DNA of 38,631 nucleotides from Neomegalonema sp. (lineage in GTDB: Bacteria; Pseudomonadota; Alphaproteobacteria; Rhodobacterales; Rhodobacteraceae): positions 1-38,631 of the forward strand of contig JALEGB010000122.1 in assembly GCA_022760355.1 (NCBI GenBank). Direction: 5' to 3'. The position numbers and the translations under genes were made by a program. Shown here one piece after another: positions 1-8,274 of this stretch. The notes beneath the pieces are model-generated. The model made no database searches. It was not told the origin of the DNA and saw nothing but the letters and a program-made list of their open reading frames with translations. Within the stretch, counting starts at the first letter, position 1, and every line of letters starts with the position of its first letter.

Positions 1-37
1 CCATCCGAATTTGGCTGCGAAATTATGAGTCCGTGTC

Positions 38-202
38 CTAGGGTGCGAACTCATAAATCTGGTCGTCGCCAGCCCGTCAAACGCGCTTTTGGGGCAGAAA
101 GCGGCGCGACGGCGGTGTGGTTCCACCGGCGAGCGTCGCTGACGCACCCCAAAGCCGCCTGCCGAACGCTGGCTCGGACAGATTTATGAGTTCGCGCCCT
201 AG
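38..202. mobile_element. Short IS5-like inverted-repeat element (MITE-like or IS remnant), no transposase
   Basis: Two 20-base ends, 42-61 (GGTGCGAACTCATAAATCTG) and 179-198, are inverted copies with one mismatch. Each is bordered outside by CTAG (38-41 and 199-202), which fits the YTAR-type 4-base target duplication of the IS5 group. The 117-base interior has no transposase-sized reading frame. A third end of the same family (TTATGAGTCCGTGTC, 23-37) abuts the left CTAG from outside, as if two copies had inserted at one target. The right CTAG provides the TAG stop codon of the ribokinase gene. The inverted repeat and CTAG borders are seen directly; the IS5 link is inference. Confidence 0.6.
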
Positions 203-1137
203 GATAAGCGCTGGAGTAGAGAGCGCACCTCGGAGTCTGTCGGCATGGAGGAGGCCGCGCCGGCGCGCGTTACGGACAGCCCCGCAGCCGCGGCGGCGTA
301 CTGCGCTGCGGCGGGCGCGGTTTCACCGCGCGATAGGGCGACGGCGAAGCCCGCGTTGAACGCATCGCCGGCCCCAGTGGTCTCAACAACTTCGCCAGCG
401 CTGAGGGCTGGCGTGTGGCGCGTCTCCTGAGCGGTCTTCAGCAAAGCGCCATGCTCGCCCATCGTGACGATAACGCCGCCGACGCCCTGCGCCAGCAGCG
501 CGGTCGCGGCGCTTTCGGCATCCGCCAGTGAGTTGACTGGCGCGCCGGTCATCGCCGCGGCCTCGCTCGCGTTCGGGGTGAGCCAGTCGCAAAGGGCCAG
601 AAGCTCAGGCGACAGCGCAGCGGCTGGCGCGGGATTGAGGATGGTGGTCGCCCCTGTCTGGCGCGCGATCTGTAGGCCGCGTTGGGCCGCCTCAACTGGT
701 TGCTCCAGCTGAGTAAGGAAGATGTCAGCGGTTTCGATCTCCGCCGCCGCAAGATCCAGGTCGGCGGCGGAAAGTGTCGCCGCAGCCCCCGGCGCGACGA
801 TGATTGCGTTGTCGCCCGTACCAGCTGCGACGAAGATAAAGGCGGCGCCGGTCTGAGGGTCGGCGATCTGTTGCACGATTGGGCGAACGCCGGCCTCGCG
901 CCAAGCGCGCAGCGCAAGTTCGGCGAACGGATCTTGGCCCAACTTCGTAATAATGGCGACGTCCGCCCCTAAACGGCCGGCGGCGACCGCTTGATTGGAG
1001 CCCTTGCCGCCGGCGCCCAGATCAAACCGATCGCCATGGATGGTTTCGCCGATGTTCGGCTGGCGCGCCGCGCGGAACGTCATGTCGGCGTTAAACACGC
1101 CAAGAATCGCGATTTTGCCGCTGCGCTGGGCGTTCAT
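199..1137 (-). CDS. rbsK: Ribokinase (PfkB-family sugar kinase)
   Basis: Cytoplasmic PfkB/ribokinase-family kinase of 312 residues, the usual family length. It would phosphorylate ribose or a related sugar with ATP. The N-terminal substrate and dimer region carries GGKGSNQA at residues 43-50, and the C-terminal ATP and anion-hole motif TTGAGDAF lies at 253-260, with D258 as the expected catalytic base. ATG at 1137 is preceded by a GAGGA Shine-Dalgarno. It is the last gene of the minus-strand dctPQM-quiC run, 21 bases after the dehydratase gene, so it is probably co-transcribed and may act on a sugar-like substrate of that operon rather than on ribose. Its stop codon lies in the CTAG border of the adjoining inverted-repeat element, so the extreme C-terminus may have been altered by that insertion. 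Family assignment is firm; the exact sugar is unknown. Confidence 0.88.
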   Translation of the reverse strand: MNAQRSGKIAILGVFNADMTFRAARQPNIGETIHGDRFDLGAGGKGSNQAVAAGRLGADVAIITKLGQDPFAELALRAWREAGVRPIVQQIADPQTGAAFIFVAAGTGDNAIIVAPGAAATLSAADLDLAAAEIETADIFLTQLEQPVEAAQRGLQIARQTGATTILNPAPAAALSPELLALCDWLTPNASEAAAMTGAPVNSLADAESAATALLAQGVGGVIVTMGEHGALLKTAQETRHTPALSAGEVVETTGAGDAFNAGFAVALSRGETAPAAAQYAAAAAGLSVTRAGAASSMPTDSEVRSLLQRLS

Positions 1138-1158
1138 ACTGCTGCGTCCTCAGTTCGT

Positions 1159-3054
1159 TTACGCCGCTGCAGCGCTGTTCTGGCGGCTTAAGAACCGTTT
1201 TTGCGCCGCGATGCGAAACGGAGCGTTCGGGGCGCCGTAGCCCCGATAGCCGCTGCGGCGCTCCAGGATTTCGAAGAACATGCCACCGGCGAACGGCTCT
1301 GAGTAGATCTGAAACAGCTCGCCCTCGTCATCGCGGTCATACAAGATATTCGCGGATCGCATCCGTTCTAGAAGCCCTGGCGCGAAATCGAAGCGAGCCG
1401 CTAAGTCGTCATAATAGTTGGCGGAAATCGGAAGCGATCGAAAACCTTGCGCGGCCAGCGCGCTCGCGGTGTGGAAGATATCGTCCGTCGCCAGCGCAAT
1501 ATGCTGAATGGCGGCGCCGGAGCTCTTGGACAAAAAATCACCCGCCAAAGTGCGGTAGGTTTCGGCGCCATTTAAGGTGATGCGCAGCTTGCCGTCGATC
1601 GCCTCAAGCGCCTGACTGCGCACCAGCCCGTCTGGGTCAACCACATCCACCATTGGGGCTTTATTCATCTGGAACAAAGACGTGTAGAACAGCGACCAGC
1701 TCAGCATTTCGTCATAGGACATCGTCTCGGCGATATGGTCGATGTGAGAGAGCCCGATGGTTTCTTGGTCTTGGACCTCTTTCTTCGGCGAGAACTCAAC
1801 ATTCCAGACATCCGCCAGACCGCTTGAAGCGTCGACGAAATGGAGTACGCCGCCGCCAACGCCGCGAATGGCCGGGATATCGAGCTCGCCCGGCCCTGGC
1901 GTTTGGTGAAAAGGCGTCGCGCCCAACTTCTCGCCGCGTTGTCGGGTGGCTTCAGCGTCGGCGACCGCGACGCCAAGATCGCAGATCGCGACCCCGCTGG
2001 CGCGGAAGACTTCCGCAGCGTGTCCGACCGTTTCGCGGTTGACCAAAATCCGGATCATGCCTTGGCGCCATAGCATCAAGTTCTTCGCGATATGCCGCCC
2101 TTCTAGTCGAAAGCCAAGGCTGGTCAGCAACGCCTCGAGATGGTCCGCCTCATCCCCTTGTGCGGCGAACTCGATGAAGGAAACCCCTTCAACGCCGATG
2201 CGGGGCGGCATATGCGGCAGGTCGAGGGTGATTTCCGGCTCCATGCGGCGGACCTCGTCCATGAGGTACAGGATCGAACGAAGGCCATCCTTCGCGATGG
2301 TTTTTGGGCTGCCGCCGCGGAACTGGTCATTGAAGATTTCAAGGCTGACTGGACCGGCGTAACCGGTGGCCATTACCGCGCGCATAAAATCCGTCACCGC
2401 CAAATCGCCTTCACCCGGCATATTGCGGAAGTGGCGGGACCAGTAGAGCAGATCCATGTCAATCGCCGGCGCATCAGCGAGCTGGACGAAGAAAATCTTG
2501 TCGCCCGGAATACGGCGGATCGTGTCGGGGTCAATTTTTCGCGCCAGGGTATGGAAGCTGTCAAGGATCAGCCCGACACTCGGATGATCGGCGCGTCGGA
2601 CGATCTCCCACGCGTCTCGGTGATCATTCACGTGGCGCCCCCAGGCCAGCGCTTCATAGCCGACGCGCAGACCGCGCTTCGCCGCCCGCTCGCCAAGCTC
2701 TTGGAAATCCGCTGCGGCCCGGTCGACGCCGCCCAGCGCTTGCGGGTGGACTGAGGAGCAGATCAGAACCAGATCGCATCCAAGCTCCTGCATCAGATCG
2801 AATTTGCGCTCCACGCGATCAAACGCCTTCGCGCGCAGCGGCTCGGGCAGCCCCTCGAAATCCCGGAAGGGCTGGAAAAGCTGTATCTCCAACCCGGCGT
2901 CGCGAATCCGCGCGGCGACGTCGCGCGGGCTGCCCGCGTCGACGATAAAGTCCTGCTCGAAGATCTCTAATCCGTCGAAGCCCGCCTTGGCGATCGCCTC
3001 GATCTTTTGGTCGAGATTGCCCGAAATCGAAACCGTGGCGATGCCTGTTTTCAT
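1159..3054 (-). CDS. quiC: 3-Dehydroshikimate dehydratase, QuiC type (TIM barrel plus HPPD-like domain)
   Basis: A 631-residue two-domain protein. Residues 1-270 form a xylose-isomerase/AP-endonuclease-2-like TIM barrel with likely metal ligands E134, D165, Q191 and E239 (motifs YEALAWG, LDSFH, VQLAD, SLEIF). Residues 285-620 are a vicinal-oxygen-chelate, 4-hydroxyphenylpyruvate-dioxygenase-like region with a putative triad H440, H518 and E595 (HIDH, QHIA, FFEILE). This architecture is that of bacterial QuiC dehydratases, which convert 3-dehydroshikimate to protocatechuate; such genes are often annotated as sugar phosphate isomerase/4-hydroxyphenylpyruvate dioxygenase. It starts 4 bases after the dctM stop codon, so co-expression with the TRAP importer is likely. 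The neighbouring shikimate-dehydrogenase remnant at 8024 supports a quinate/shikimate role. No protocatechuate ring-cleavage genes lie in the window. It could be a related isomerase, but the fusion argues for dehydratase. Confidence 0.82.
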   Translation of the reverse strand: MKTGIATVSISGNLDQKIEAIAKAGFDGLEIFEQDFIVDAGSPRDVAARIRDAGLEIQLFQPFRDFEGLPEPLRAKAFDRVERKFDLMQELGCDLVLICSSVHPQALGGVDRAAADFQELGERAAKRGLRVGYEALAWGRHVNDHRDAWEIVRRADHPSVGLILDSFHTLARKIDPDTIRRIPGDKIFFVQLADAPAIDMDLLYWSRHFRNMPGEGDLAVTDFMRAVMATGYAGPVSLEIFNDQFRGGSPKTIAKDGLRSILYLMDEVRRMEPEITLDLPHMPPRIGVEGVSFIEFAAQGDEADHLEALLTSLGFRLEGRHIAKNLMLWRQGMIRILVNRETVGHAAEVFRASGVAICDLGVAVADAEATRQRGEKLGATPFHQTPGPGELDIPAIRGVGGGVLHFVDASSGLADVWNVEFSPKKEVQDQETIGLSHIDHIAETMSYDEMLSWSLFYTSLFQMNKAPMVDVVDPDGLVRSQALEAIDGKLRITLNGAETYRTLAGDFLSKSSGAAIQHIALATDDIFHTASALAAQGFRSLPISANYYDDLAARFDFAPGLLERMRSANILYDRDDEGELFQIYSEPFAGGMFFEILERRSGYRGYGAPNAPFRIAAQKRFLSRQNSAAAA

Positions 3055-3058
3055 GCTT

Positions 3059-4354
3059 CTAGCCTGCGTGACCGAATTGGCGCGGAAGCCAAAGGACGAT
3101 GTCTGGGAAGAGGATCATCGCGAAGAGGGCCGCGAGCAGCGCAATCAGGAACGGCCAGATCTCTCGGATGATTTCATTGAGCGGAATGCGCGTGACGGCG
3201 TTGATGACGAACAACAGGATGCCGTAGGGCGGCGTGATCAGGCCGATCATGCAGTTCACGACGGCGACAACGCCGAAATGCACCAAGTCAATCTTGAGCG
3301 CCGCGCAGGTGGGGAGGAACAGCGGGATGATCACCAGGATGATCGTCGTCGCGTCCAGCACACAGCCGAGGAGCAGGATAAACAGGTTGACCGCAATCAG
3401 AAAGGCGAGCGGAGAGATATCCAGCCCTTGCAGGCCCGCCGCGATCTGGTTCGGGATGCCTTCCTCGGCGATGATATAGTTGAGGATAAAGGCGCCGCCG
3501 ATCACCAACCCAACAGCGGCGGAGGAGCGGGCGCTTTCGACAAATACGCTGTAGAGCGTGCCGATTGAGAGCGCGCGATAGAAAAAGGCTGCGAGGAGCA
3601 AAGCGTAGAGCGTCGCGACCGCTGCGGCCTCAGTCGGCGTGGTGACGCCGCCGTAAATGCCGTAGAGCAGGATGGCGGGCATCAGGAGCGCTGGGAACGC
3701 GTTAAAGGCGTGTCGCGGCAGCTCTGAAAGCGGGATGGTTTCGTCAATCAGAAAGTCTCGCTTCGCCGCAATCCGCGCGTTCATCGCCATCAGCACAAGG
3801 CCCATGACCAGCCCGGGGATGATGCCGCCCAGGAACAGCGCGCCGATAGAGGCTTTGGACACCAGCGCGTAGAGCACCATTGGAATGGAGGGCGGAATGA
3901 TCGGACCGATGGTGGCGGACGCCGCTGTAATCGCCGCGGCGTAGCCGGGGGTGTAGTGGCCGCTGCGCGTCATCATGCCGATGGTGATTTTGCCAATCCC
4001 CGCGGCGTCAGCGACCGCCGAGCCGGACATGCCGGAGAAAATCAACGAGGCGACAACGTTGACATGGCCAAGGCCGCCGCGGAATCGGCCGACGGCCGCG
4101 ACGCAGAAGCGAAGCAATCGATCGGAAATCGATCCTGCGTTCATGATGTTCGCCGCGAGAATAAACAGCGGCACGGCCAGCAGCACAAAGCCCTGAAATA
4201 GCCCCTCCAAAATCTGGCTGCCAGCCAGCGATAGATCGAGGTCTTTCGTCGCCAGGTAAGACAGCGAGCCAATTAGGATAGCGTACGATATCGGCGCGCC
4301 GGCAGCGGCAAGGCCAAACAACACGCCGATACAAATCAGAAGCTCAGTGCTCAT
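3059..4354 (-). CDS. dctM: TRAP transporter large permease (DctM family)
   Basis: Large membrane subunit of a tripartite ATP-independent periplasmic transporter, 431 residues, the normal DctM length. About a dozen hydrophobic segments are visible along its whole length. The stretch PIIPPSIPMVLYAL near residue 155, followed by a glycine-rich FLGGIIPGL segment, is typical of the family. It works with DctQ and the binding protein DctP to import an organic acid using a sodium or proton gradient. Its ATG overlaps the dctQ stop codon (ATGA), indicating translational coupling, and quiC follows after 4 bases. The substrate cannot be read from this subunit; the operon suggests quinate, shikimate, dehydroshikimate or a sugar acid. 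Confidence 0.92.
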   Translation of the reverse strand: MSTELLICIGVLFGLAAAGAPISYAILIGSLSYLATKDLDLSLAGSQILEGLFQGFVLLAVPLFILAANIMNAGSISDRLLRFCVAAVGRFRGGLGHVNVVASLIFSGMSGSAVADAAGIGKITIGMMTRSGHYTPGYAAAITAASATIGPIIPPSIPMVLYALVSKASIGALFLGGIIPGLVMGLVLMAMNARIAAKRDFLIDETIPLSELPRHAFNAFPALLMPAILLYGIYGGVTTPTEAAAVATLYALLLAAFFYRALSIGTLYSVFVESARSSAAVGLVIGGAFILNYIIAEEGIPNQIAAGLQGLDISPLAFLIAVNLFILLLGCVLDATTIILVIIPLFLPTCAALKIDLVHFGVVAVVNCMIGLITPPYGILLFVINAVTRIPLNEIIREIWPFLIALLAALFAMILFPDIVLWLPRQFGHAG

Positions 4355-4881
4355 TTAGCCGGCTCTCCTGTTTGTGCGGCGTCGCTTTCTTTTTGAATTT
4401 CAGTAATCACGTCGTCGGGCGGGCCGATAATCAGCGCCTCAAAGAACGCCCAAACGTACCGCAGCGCGACGATGATCAGGAACAGCGCGTAGATCGAGTA
4501 GGCCCAGCTTGTCGGGAAGCCCAATGTCGGCATTGGCTTAATGCTCAGAAAGTCGATCCAGTCCCAGGTTGCTGGCAGCGACCAGAGCAAAGCGAACGAG
4601 ATCGCGGCGGCTGAGATGAGGGCGAAGATCCGGCGCAACCATCGCGGCGAGGCCTGGTATAGAATGTCAAAACTGACGTGGTCGCGCTGGCGGACGATAA
4701 ACGCATTGCCGAAAAACACTTGCCAGATCCAGACCAGCAAACAGACGGTCAGTGTCCAGCCAAACGGCTCATTCATGACATAGCGTGAGTAAATCTGGAT
4801 CAGAAAAGTAGCGAAGATCACCGCCAACATCAGCGCCGTGATCGCTTCGAAAACGTGCCGGATCCAACCGAGATACCGCAT
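4351..4881 (-). CDS. dctQ: TRAP transporter small permease (DctQ family)
   Basis: Small membrane subunit of the TRAP importer, 176 residues with four hydrophobic segments (roughly residues 10-30, 45-65, 85-105 and 125-145), as expected for DctQ. The ATG at 4881 is preferred because GGAG lies 9 bases upstream; a longer frame from 4902 has no visible ribosome binding site. The acidic, charged C-terminus (TEIQKESDAAQTGEPAK) is probably cytoplasmic. The stop codon overlaps the dctM start by 4 bases. A 135-base gap containing a GC hairpin separates it from dctP, a common arrangement that lets the binding protein be made in excess. Confidence 0.9.
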   Translation of the reverse strand: MRYLGWIRHVFEAITALMLAVIFATFLIQIYSRYVMNEPFGWTLTVCLLVWIWQVFFGNAFIVRQRDHVSFDILYQASPRWLRRIFALISAAAISFALLWSLPATWDWIDFLSIKPMPTLGFPTSWAYSIYALFLIIVALRYVWAFFEALIIGPPDDVITEIQKESDAAQTGEPAK

Positions 4882-4967
4882 ATTCGTGATCTCCGGCCGC
4901 ATCAGGCGGCCATGGGGAAGGCGGAAGGGCGGCCGCGCCGAGACGTCGTTCGTTGGCGGGGCGCGAA

Positions 4968-4993
4968 AGGGAGCGGCCCGCTGACCACTCCCT
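4968..4993 (-). other. Hairpin in the dctP-dctQ gap (attenuator or mRNA stabiliser)
   Basis: Nine-base inverted arms (AGGGAGCGG at 4968-4976 and CCACTCCCT at 4985-4993, one G-U pair in the minus-strand RNA) flank an 8-base loop just downstream of dctP. There is no U tract, so it is more likely a partial terminator or a 3'-end stabiliser of the binding-protein mRNA than a full stop. The structure is seen; its role is inferred from TRAP and ABC operons that over-produce the binding protein. Confidence 0.4.
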
Positions 4994-5015
4994 CAAACAC
5001 TGTATCGCCGACGGC

Positions 5016-6026
5016 TTAAGCGCCGAGCGCGTTGACTTTCTCAAGCACGCCTTTTGGCCAGGCTTTTGCGAAATCGCTCTTGACGTACTCGGCCTGAACC
5101 CGCTCGCGGAACGCGGCGACATTCGGCTCGTAAATCTCGAGACCTTGCGACTTGATGAAGTCGCCCAGCTCCGCTTCTTTCTTCAACTGGTTCTGCCGGC
5201 CAAACTCCGCCGCTTCGTCCGAAGCTTTCTGAATGGCGGCCTGCTGATCTGCGGGCAGCTTGTCCCAAAGCTTCTTCGAGAAGGCGAGATAGTTCAGATC
5301 GACGAGGTGCGAGGTCAAAATGATCTGCTTGGTGACCTCATAGAACTTCGCGTCGACAACGGTCGGCAGCGGGTTGTCCTGGCCATCGATCGCGCCGCTT
5401 TGCAGGGCGGTGTAAACTTCGGTGAAGGCCATTGGAACCGGGCTCGCGCCGAGCGCGCGGCCGAGGAACTGCCAGCTGTCGGTGCCAGGCATCCGCAGCT
5501 TGACGCCTTTCAGATCCGCCGGCGTTTTAACGTCCAGCTCGGAGCGCGGCATCCGCAGGTTCACCTGGCGACGGCCCAGATACATAATGCTCAACAGCTT
5601 CACGTTCAGGCGGTCTTCGACCTTCTTCTTAAAGTCGTCCATGAGGGCGTCATTGAAGACTTTTACTTGGTGCTCGGCGTTTTGGTGGACATAGCCGGCG
5701 GTGAAGATCGAGAACTCAGGGAAGAACACGGCGAGTTCTTGAGCTGACGTGATCGACATTTCCAGGTTGCCGCGCGCAATCGCTTCAAGCTCGGTGCCTT
5801 GCTTGAACAGCGTTGCGTTCCACGAAGGCTGGAAGTCCGCGAAGCCTGCGACGGCTGGCGCAAACTTTTGCAGCAGCGCAACGGCGCGCTGGTCGGTGTC
5901 CGAGCTGACGGCCGAAAGGCGGATGCGAACTTTGTCTTTGCCGAAAACTGGGCCGCCGATTGCGGCCACGCCGAGTGCTGCGCCGGTCGCGCCAAGCATC
6001 TGACGACGGTTGAGTGCGTTGATCAT
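5016..6026 (-). CDS. dctP: TRAP transporter substrate-binding protein (DctP family)
   Basis: Periplasmic solute receptor of the TRAP importer, 336 residues. The N-terminus MINALNRRQMLGATGAAL followed by a hydrophobic run and GPVFG has the form of a twin-arginine signal (RRQML), so it may be exported folded through Tat. The mature part carries DctP features: a central block near residue 165 (SELDVKTPADLKGVKLRMPG) with the arginine expected to bind the substrate carboxylate, then PVPMAFTEVYTALQSGAIDGQDNP. The ATG at 6026 is chosen because GGGAGGAA lies 4 bases upstream; the frame open further upstream to 6077 lacks a site. It is the first gene of the minus-strand operon and faces the divergent GntR gene, whose product probably controls it. 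The ligand is likely a carboxylic acid such as quinate or shikimate (inference). Confidence 0.92.
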   Translation of the reverse strand: MINALNRRQMLGATGAALGVAAIGGPVFGKDKVRIRLSAVSSDTDQRAVALLQKFAPAVAGFADFQPSWNATLFKQGTELEAIARGNLEMSITSAQELAVFFPEFSIFTAGYVHQNAEHQVKVFNDALMDDFKKKVEDRLNVKLLSIMYLGRRQVNLRMPRSELDVKTPADLKGVKLRMPGTDSWQFLGRALGASPVPMAFTEVYTALQSGAIDGQDNPLPTVVDAKFYEVTKQIILTSHLVDLNYLAFSKKLWDKLPADQQAAIQKASDEAAEFGRQNQLKKEAELGDFIKSQGLEIYEPNVAAFRERVQAEYVKSDFAKAWPKGVLEKVNALGA

Positions 6027-6152
6027 TCTGTTCCTCCCGGGGCGTTTCCCGCGTGGTGTTTTTTGTGAGCGCGACAACCCGCCACGTCAGGCGCCGCGCT
6101 TAGCATTTGGCCAAAGATTTTCGGGCTGTCCATCCGAAATAGCGAGACTTCT

Positions 6153-6171
6153 ATGAAAAATCGATTTTCAT
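6153..6171. promoter_or_regulatory. Candidate GntR operator between dctP and the regulator gene
   Basis: ATGAAAAATCGATTTTCAT contains the 12-base perfect palindrome AAAATCGATTTT (6157-6168). A further GAAAAACGAT at 6175-6184 repeats half of it. It is a strikingly A/T-rich island in GC-rich DNA, placed between the divergent dctP and gntR genes. Palindromes of this size in such a position are typical binding sites of GntR/FCD repressors. No binding consensus is known for this protein, so the assignment is by position and symmetry. Confidence 0.5.
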
Positions 6172-6226
6172 TTTGAAAAACGATGTGCATGGTGTGAAGA
6201 GCGCGACGAGGGAGGTTGCGACCAAA

Positions 6227-6925
6227 ATGATGCCATCGAAAGCAGCGCGCAGCGCGAAGCCGACCCTGGCGGGGCAGCTTACGGAAACAATCCGCGACCA
6301 AATCCTGACCGGCGCGTTGGCGCCCGGTGAGAAGATCAATCTGGAAAAAATGCGCGCGTCGCTTGAAGTCAGCGGCAGCTCTCTGCGCGAGGCGGTCACG
6401 CGTCTGGTCGCGGACGGGCTGATGACGGCTGAAGAGCAGCGCGGCTACAATGTCGCCCCGGTCTCATTGGCTAATCTGGCCGAGGTGACGTTGCTGCGGA
6501 TGCGGTTGGAGCCGCTGGCTCTGCGGCTTTCGATCGCCAATGGCGGGCTGGAGTGGGAAACCGCGGCGATGGCGGCGCTGTATCGGCTCAATAACACAGA
6601 GCGCCGCGTTGATGATGCGGAGGCGCTCGAAGCATGGGAGGCGGCCCACAACGCCTTCCATATCGCGCTGATTGATCGGTGCGACATGCCGTTGTTGCGT
6701 CAGTTTTTGCGCACGCTGATGGCGATGAATGACCGCTATCGCCGGATCTTTCTGGAGACCAAACGCGATCAACGGGACGTTGCGGAGGAGCATGCGACGA
6801 TTGCGGAGGCGGCTGTGCGTCATGACGCGGATAAAGCGGCGGCGCTGCTGGAGGCGCATATCGAGCGCACGGGCGCAACCCTCCGCAAACTGCTCGCTGA
6901 CGCCCTGCCGGTGGAGACGACGTGA
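6227..6925 (+). CDS. GntR-family transcriptional regulator (FadR/FCD subfamily)
   Basis: DNA-binding regulator of 232 residues. The N-terminal winged helix-turn-helix (about residues 10-75) contains LTETIRDQILTGALAPGEKI and SLREAVTRLVADGLM, the GntR signature. The C-terminal all-helical FCD effector domain (about 85-215) shows the spaced acidic and histidine residues (HNAFHIALID, then EEHATIAEAA and LEAHIERT) that bind a metal and a carboxylate ligand in this subfamily. The ATG at 6227 has a GAGGGAGG site 11 bases upstream; a longer TTG-started frame from 6173 would overlap the presumed operator and is less likely. It is divergent to the TRAP operon, and its stop overlaps the start of the following oxidoreductase gene (TGATG). 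It probably represses both wings until the imported acid binds. Confidence 0.9.
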   Translation: MMPSKAARSAKPTLAGQLTETIRDQILTGALAPGEKINLEKMRASLEVSGSSLREAVTRLVADGLMTAEEQRGYNVAPVSLANLAEVTLLRMRLEPLALRLSIANGGLEWETAAMAALYRLNNTERRVDDAEALEAWEAAHNAFHIALIDRCDMPLLRQFLRTLMAMNDRYRRIFLETKRDQRDVAEEHATIAEAAVRHDADKAAALLEAHIERTGATLRKLLADALPVETT

Positions 6926-7977
6926 TGGCGGTGGCGATGGACGCGCCGGCGCCGCGCATCGCTGTCGTCGGCGCCGGGCTGATCGGCCGTCGTCATGCGG
7001 CGGCGGTGGCGCGGACGGCGCAGTTGGCGGCAATCGTTGAGCCGAACCAGGAGTTGGGAGCGGCCGTCGCCGAACAGTTCGGCGCGCCATGGTCGCCGTC
7101 ATTGGCGGATCTGATCGCTGGCGGCGAGGTCGATGGCGTGATCCTGGCGACGCCGAACCAAGCGCATGTGGCGGGCGGGGAGGCTTGCGTTGCGGCTGGT
7201 CTGCCGGTGCTGATCGAAAAGCCGCTCTGTGACGATCTCGCGGCCGGCCGGCGTTTGGTGAGCGCCGCTGAAGCAGCCGGCGCGCCGCTGGCGGTGGGGC
7301 ACCATCGTCGCCATAACCCGATCATTCGGCAGGCTAAAGCATTGATTGACGAAGGGCGGCTGGGGCGTATCGCGACCGCGTCGGCCTTTTGCATGTTCTA
7401 TAAGCCGGACGCCTATTTCGACGTCGCCTGGCGCAGCCAGCCAGGAGGCGGGCCGGTCTACATTAATTTGGCGCACGACATCGATCTCTTGCGCTTTTTG
7501 TGCGGGCCGATCGCCGAAGTCTCGGCGATGGAGGCGAACGCAATTCGAGGCGGGCAGGTCGAGGATTCCGCGGTCGTCAATCTCCGCTTCGCCTCCGGCG
7601 CAATTGGCGCCATGACGATCTCCGATACGGTCGTGTCGCCTTGGAGTTGGGAGCTGACGGCGCGCGAAAACCCGGCCTATCCGGCGACGGATCAAAACGC
7701 CTACTTTGTTGGCGGGGAGAAAGCGTCTTTGGCGCTCCCCAATCTTACGCTTTGGCGTCATGACGGCGCGCCTTCATGGAACGCGCCGATTTCTGCGGCC
7801 CGGACGCCGATTGCGTTCGCCGACCCGATCGATCTGCAGGCGGCGCAATTCGCCGCTGTGATCCAGCATGGGGAGGCCCCGTTGGTGTCTGGGCGGGACG
7901 GCCTTGCCGCCGTCGCCGTTATTGAAGCTATTAAACGTTCCGCGGCGACAGGCGCGCCGCAATTTATTGAGGATTAA
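6925..7977 (+). CDS. Gfo/Idh/MocA-family NAD(P)-dependent oxidoreductase
   Basis: Cytosolic dehydrogenase of 350 residues, the usual family length. An N-terminal Rossmann fold carries the dinucleotide motif VGAGLIGRRH near residue 15 and the family motif EKPLCDD near residue 97, whose lysine contributes to catalysis. A C-terminal alpha/beta domain follows, with GGPVYINLAHDIDLLRFL near residue 180 containing the conserved substrate-side Asp and His. Members oxidise or reduce hydroxyls on sugars, inositols and related cyclic polyols. The start is ATG 6925 in TGATG coupling with the gntR stop; a GTG at 6922 is also in frame. Its location with quiC and the aroE remnant suggests it may oxidise a quinate- or shikimate-like hydroxyl, perhaps replacing the lost shikimate dehydrogenase; that role is a guess. 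Confidence 0.85.
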   Translation: MAVAMDAPAPRIAVVGAGLIGRRHAAAVARTAQLAAIVEPNQELGAAVAEQFGAPWSPSLADLIAGGEVDGVILATPNQAHVAGGEACVAAGLPVLIEKPLCDDLAAGRRLVSAAEAAGAPLAVGHHRRHNPIIRQAKALIDEGRLGRIATASAFCMFYKPDAYFDVAWRSQPGGGPVYINLAHDIDLLRFLCGPIAEVSAMEANAIRGGQVEDSAVVNLRFASGAIGAMTISDTVVSPWSWELTARENPAYPATDQNAYFVGGEKASLALPNLTLWRHDGAPSWNAPISAARTPIAFADPIDLQAAQFAAVIQHGEAPLVSGRDGLAAVAVIEAIKRSAATGAPQFIED

Positions 7978-8023
7978 ATCGAATGAGAACCGATCTGATC
8001 GCCGGAGCCGCGGGAGCACGCGC

Positions 8024-8257
8024 ATGATCACCGGACGGACGAAACTTGTTGCGCATATCGATTCGCCCACTGCGAGCTTTGTTGGCGAAGTGGTGATGAA
8101 AGTCGAGGAAACGCCGTTGCCTGCGGCGGCGAAGGCGCGAGGCGGTTGTGGGCGGATTGGGCTTGATATGCTGTTCGAGCAGATCCCCGCTTATCTTGAG
8201 TTTTTCGGCTTTGAAACCGCGTCGGCGCAAGGAACTGCGCCGACTGGCGCAGATTGA
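8024..8257 (+). pseudogene. Internally deleted shikimate dehydrogenase remnant (aroE-like)
   Basis: A 77-codon open frame with a GGGAG site 7 bases upstream. Its first 19 residues (MITGRTKLVAHIDSPTASF) match the start of shikimate/quinate dehydrogenases. Directly after comes a stretch resembling the C-terminal end of the same family (VGEVVMKVEETPL, then DMLFEQIPAYLEFFGF). The roughly 190 residues that would hold most of the substrate domain and the whole NAD(P) Rossmann domain are missing, so it cannot be an active dehydrogenase. Reading frame, start, stop and ribosome site are intact, indicating a clean in-frame deletion and perhaps recent loss; a mini-protein could still be made. It lies between the Gfo/Idh/MocA gene and the aldolase. 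The family match is from recall of conserved motifs, not a search. Confidence 0.72.
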
Positions 8258-8274
8258 GTACTAGGAGAGCGGTG

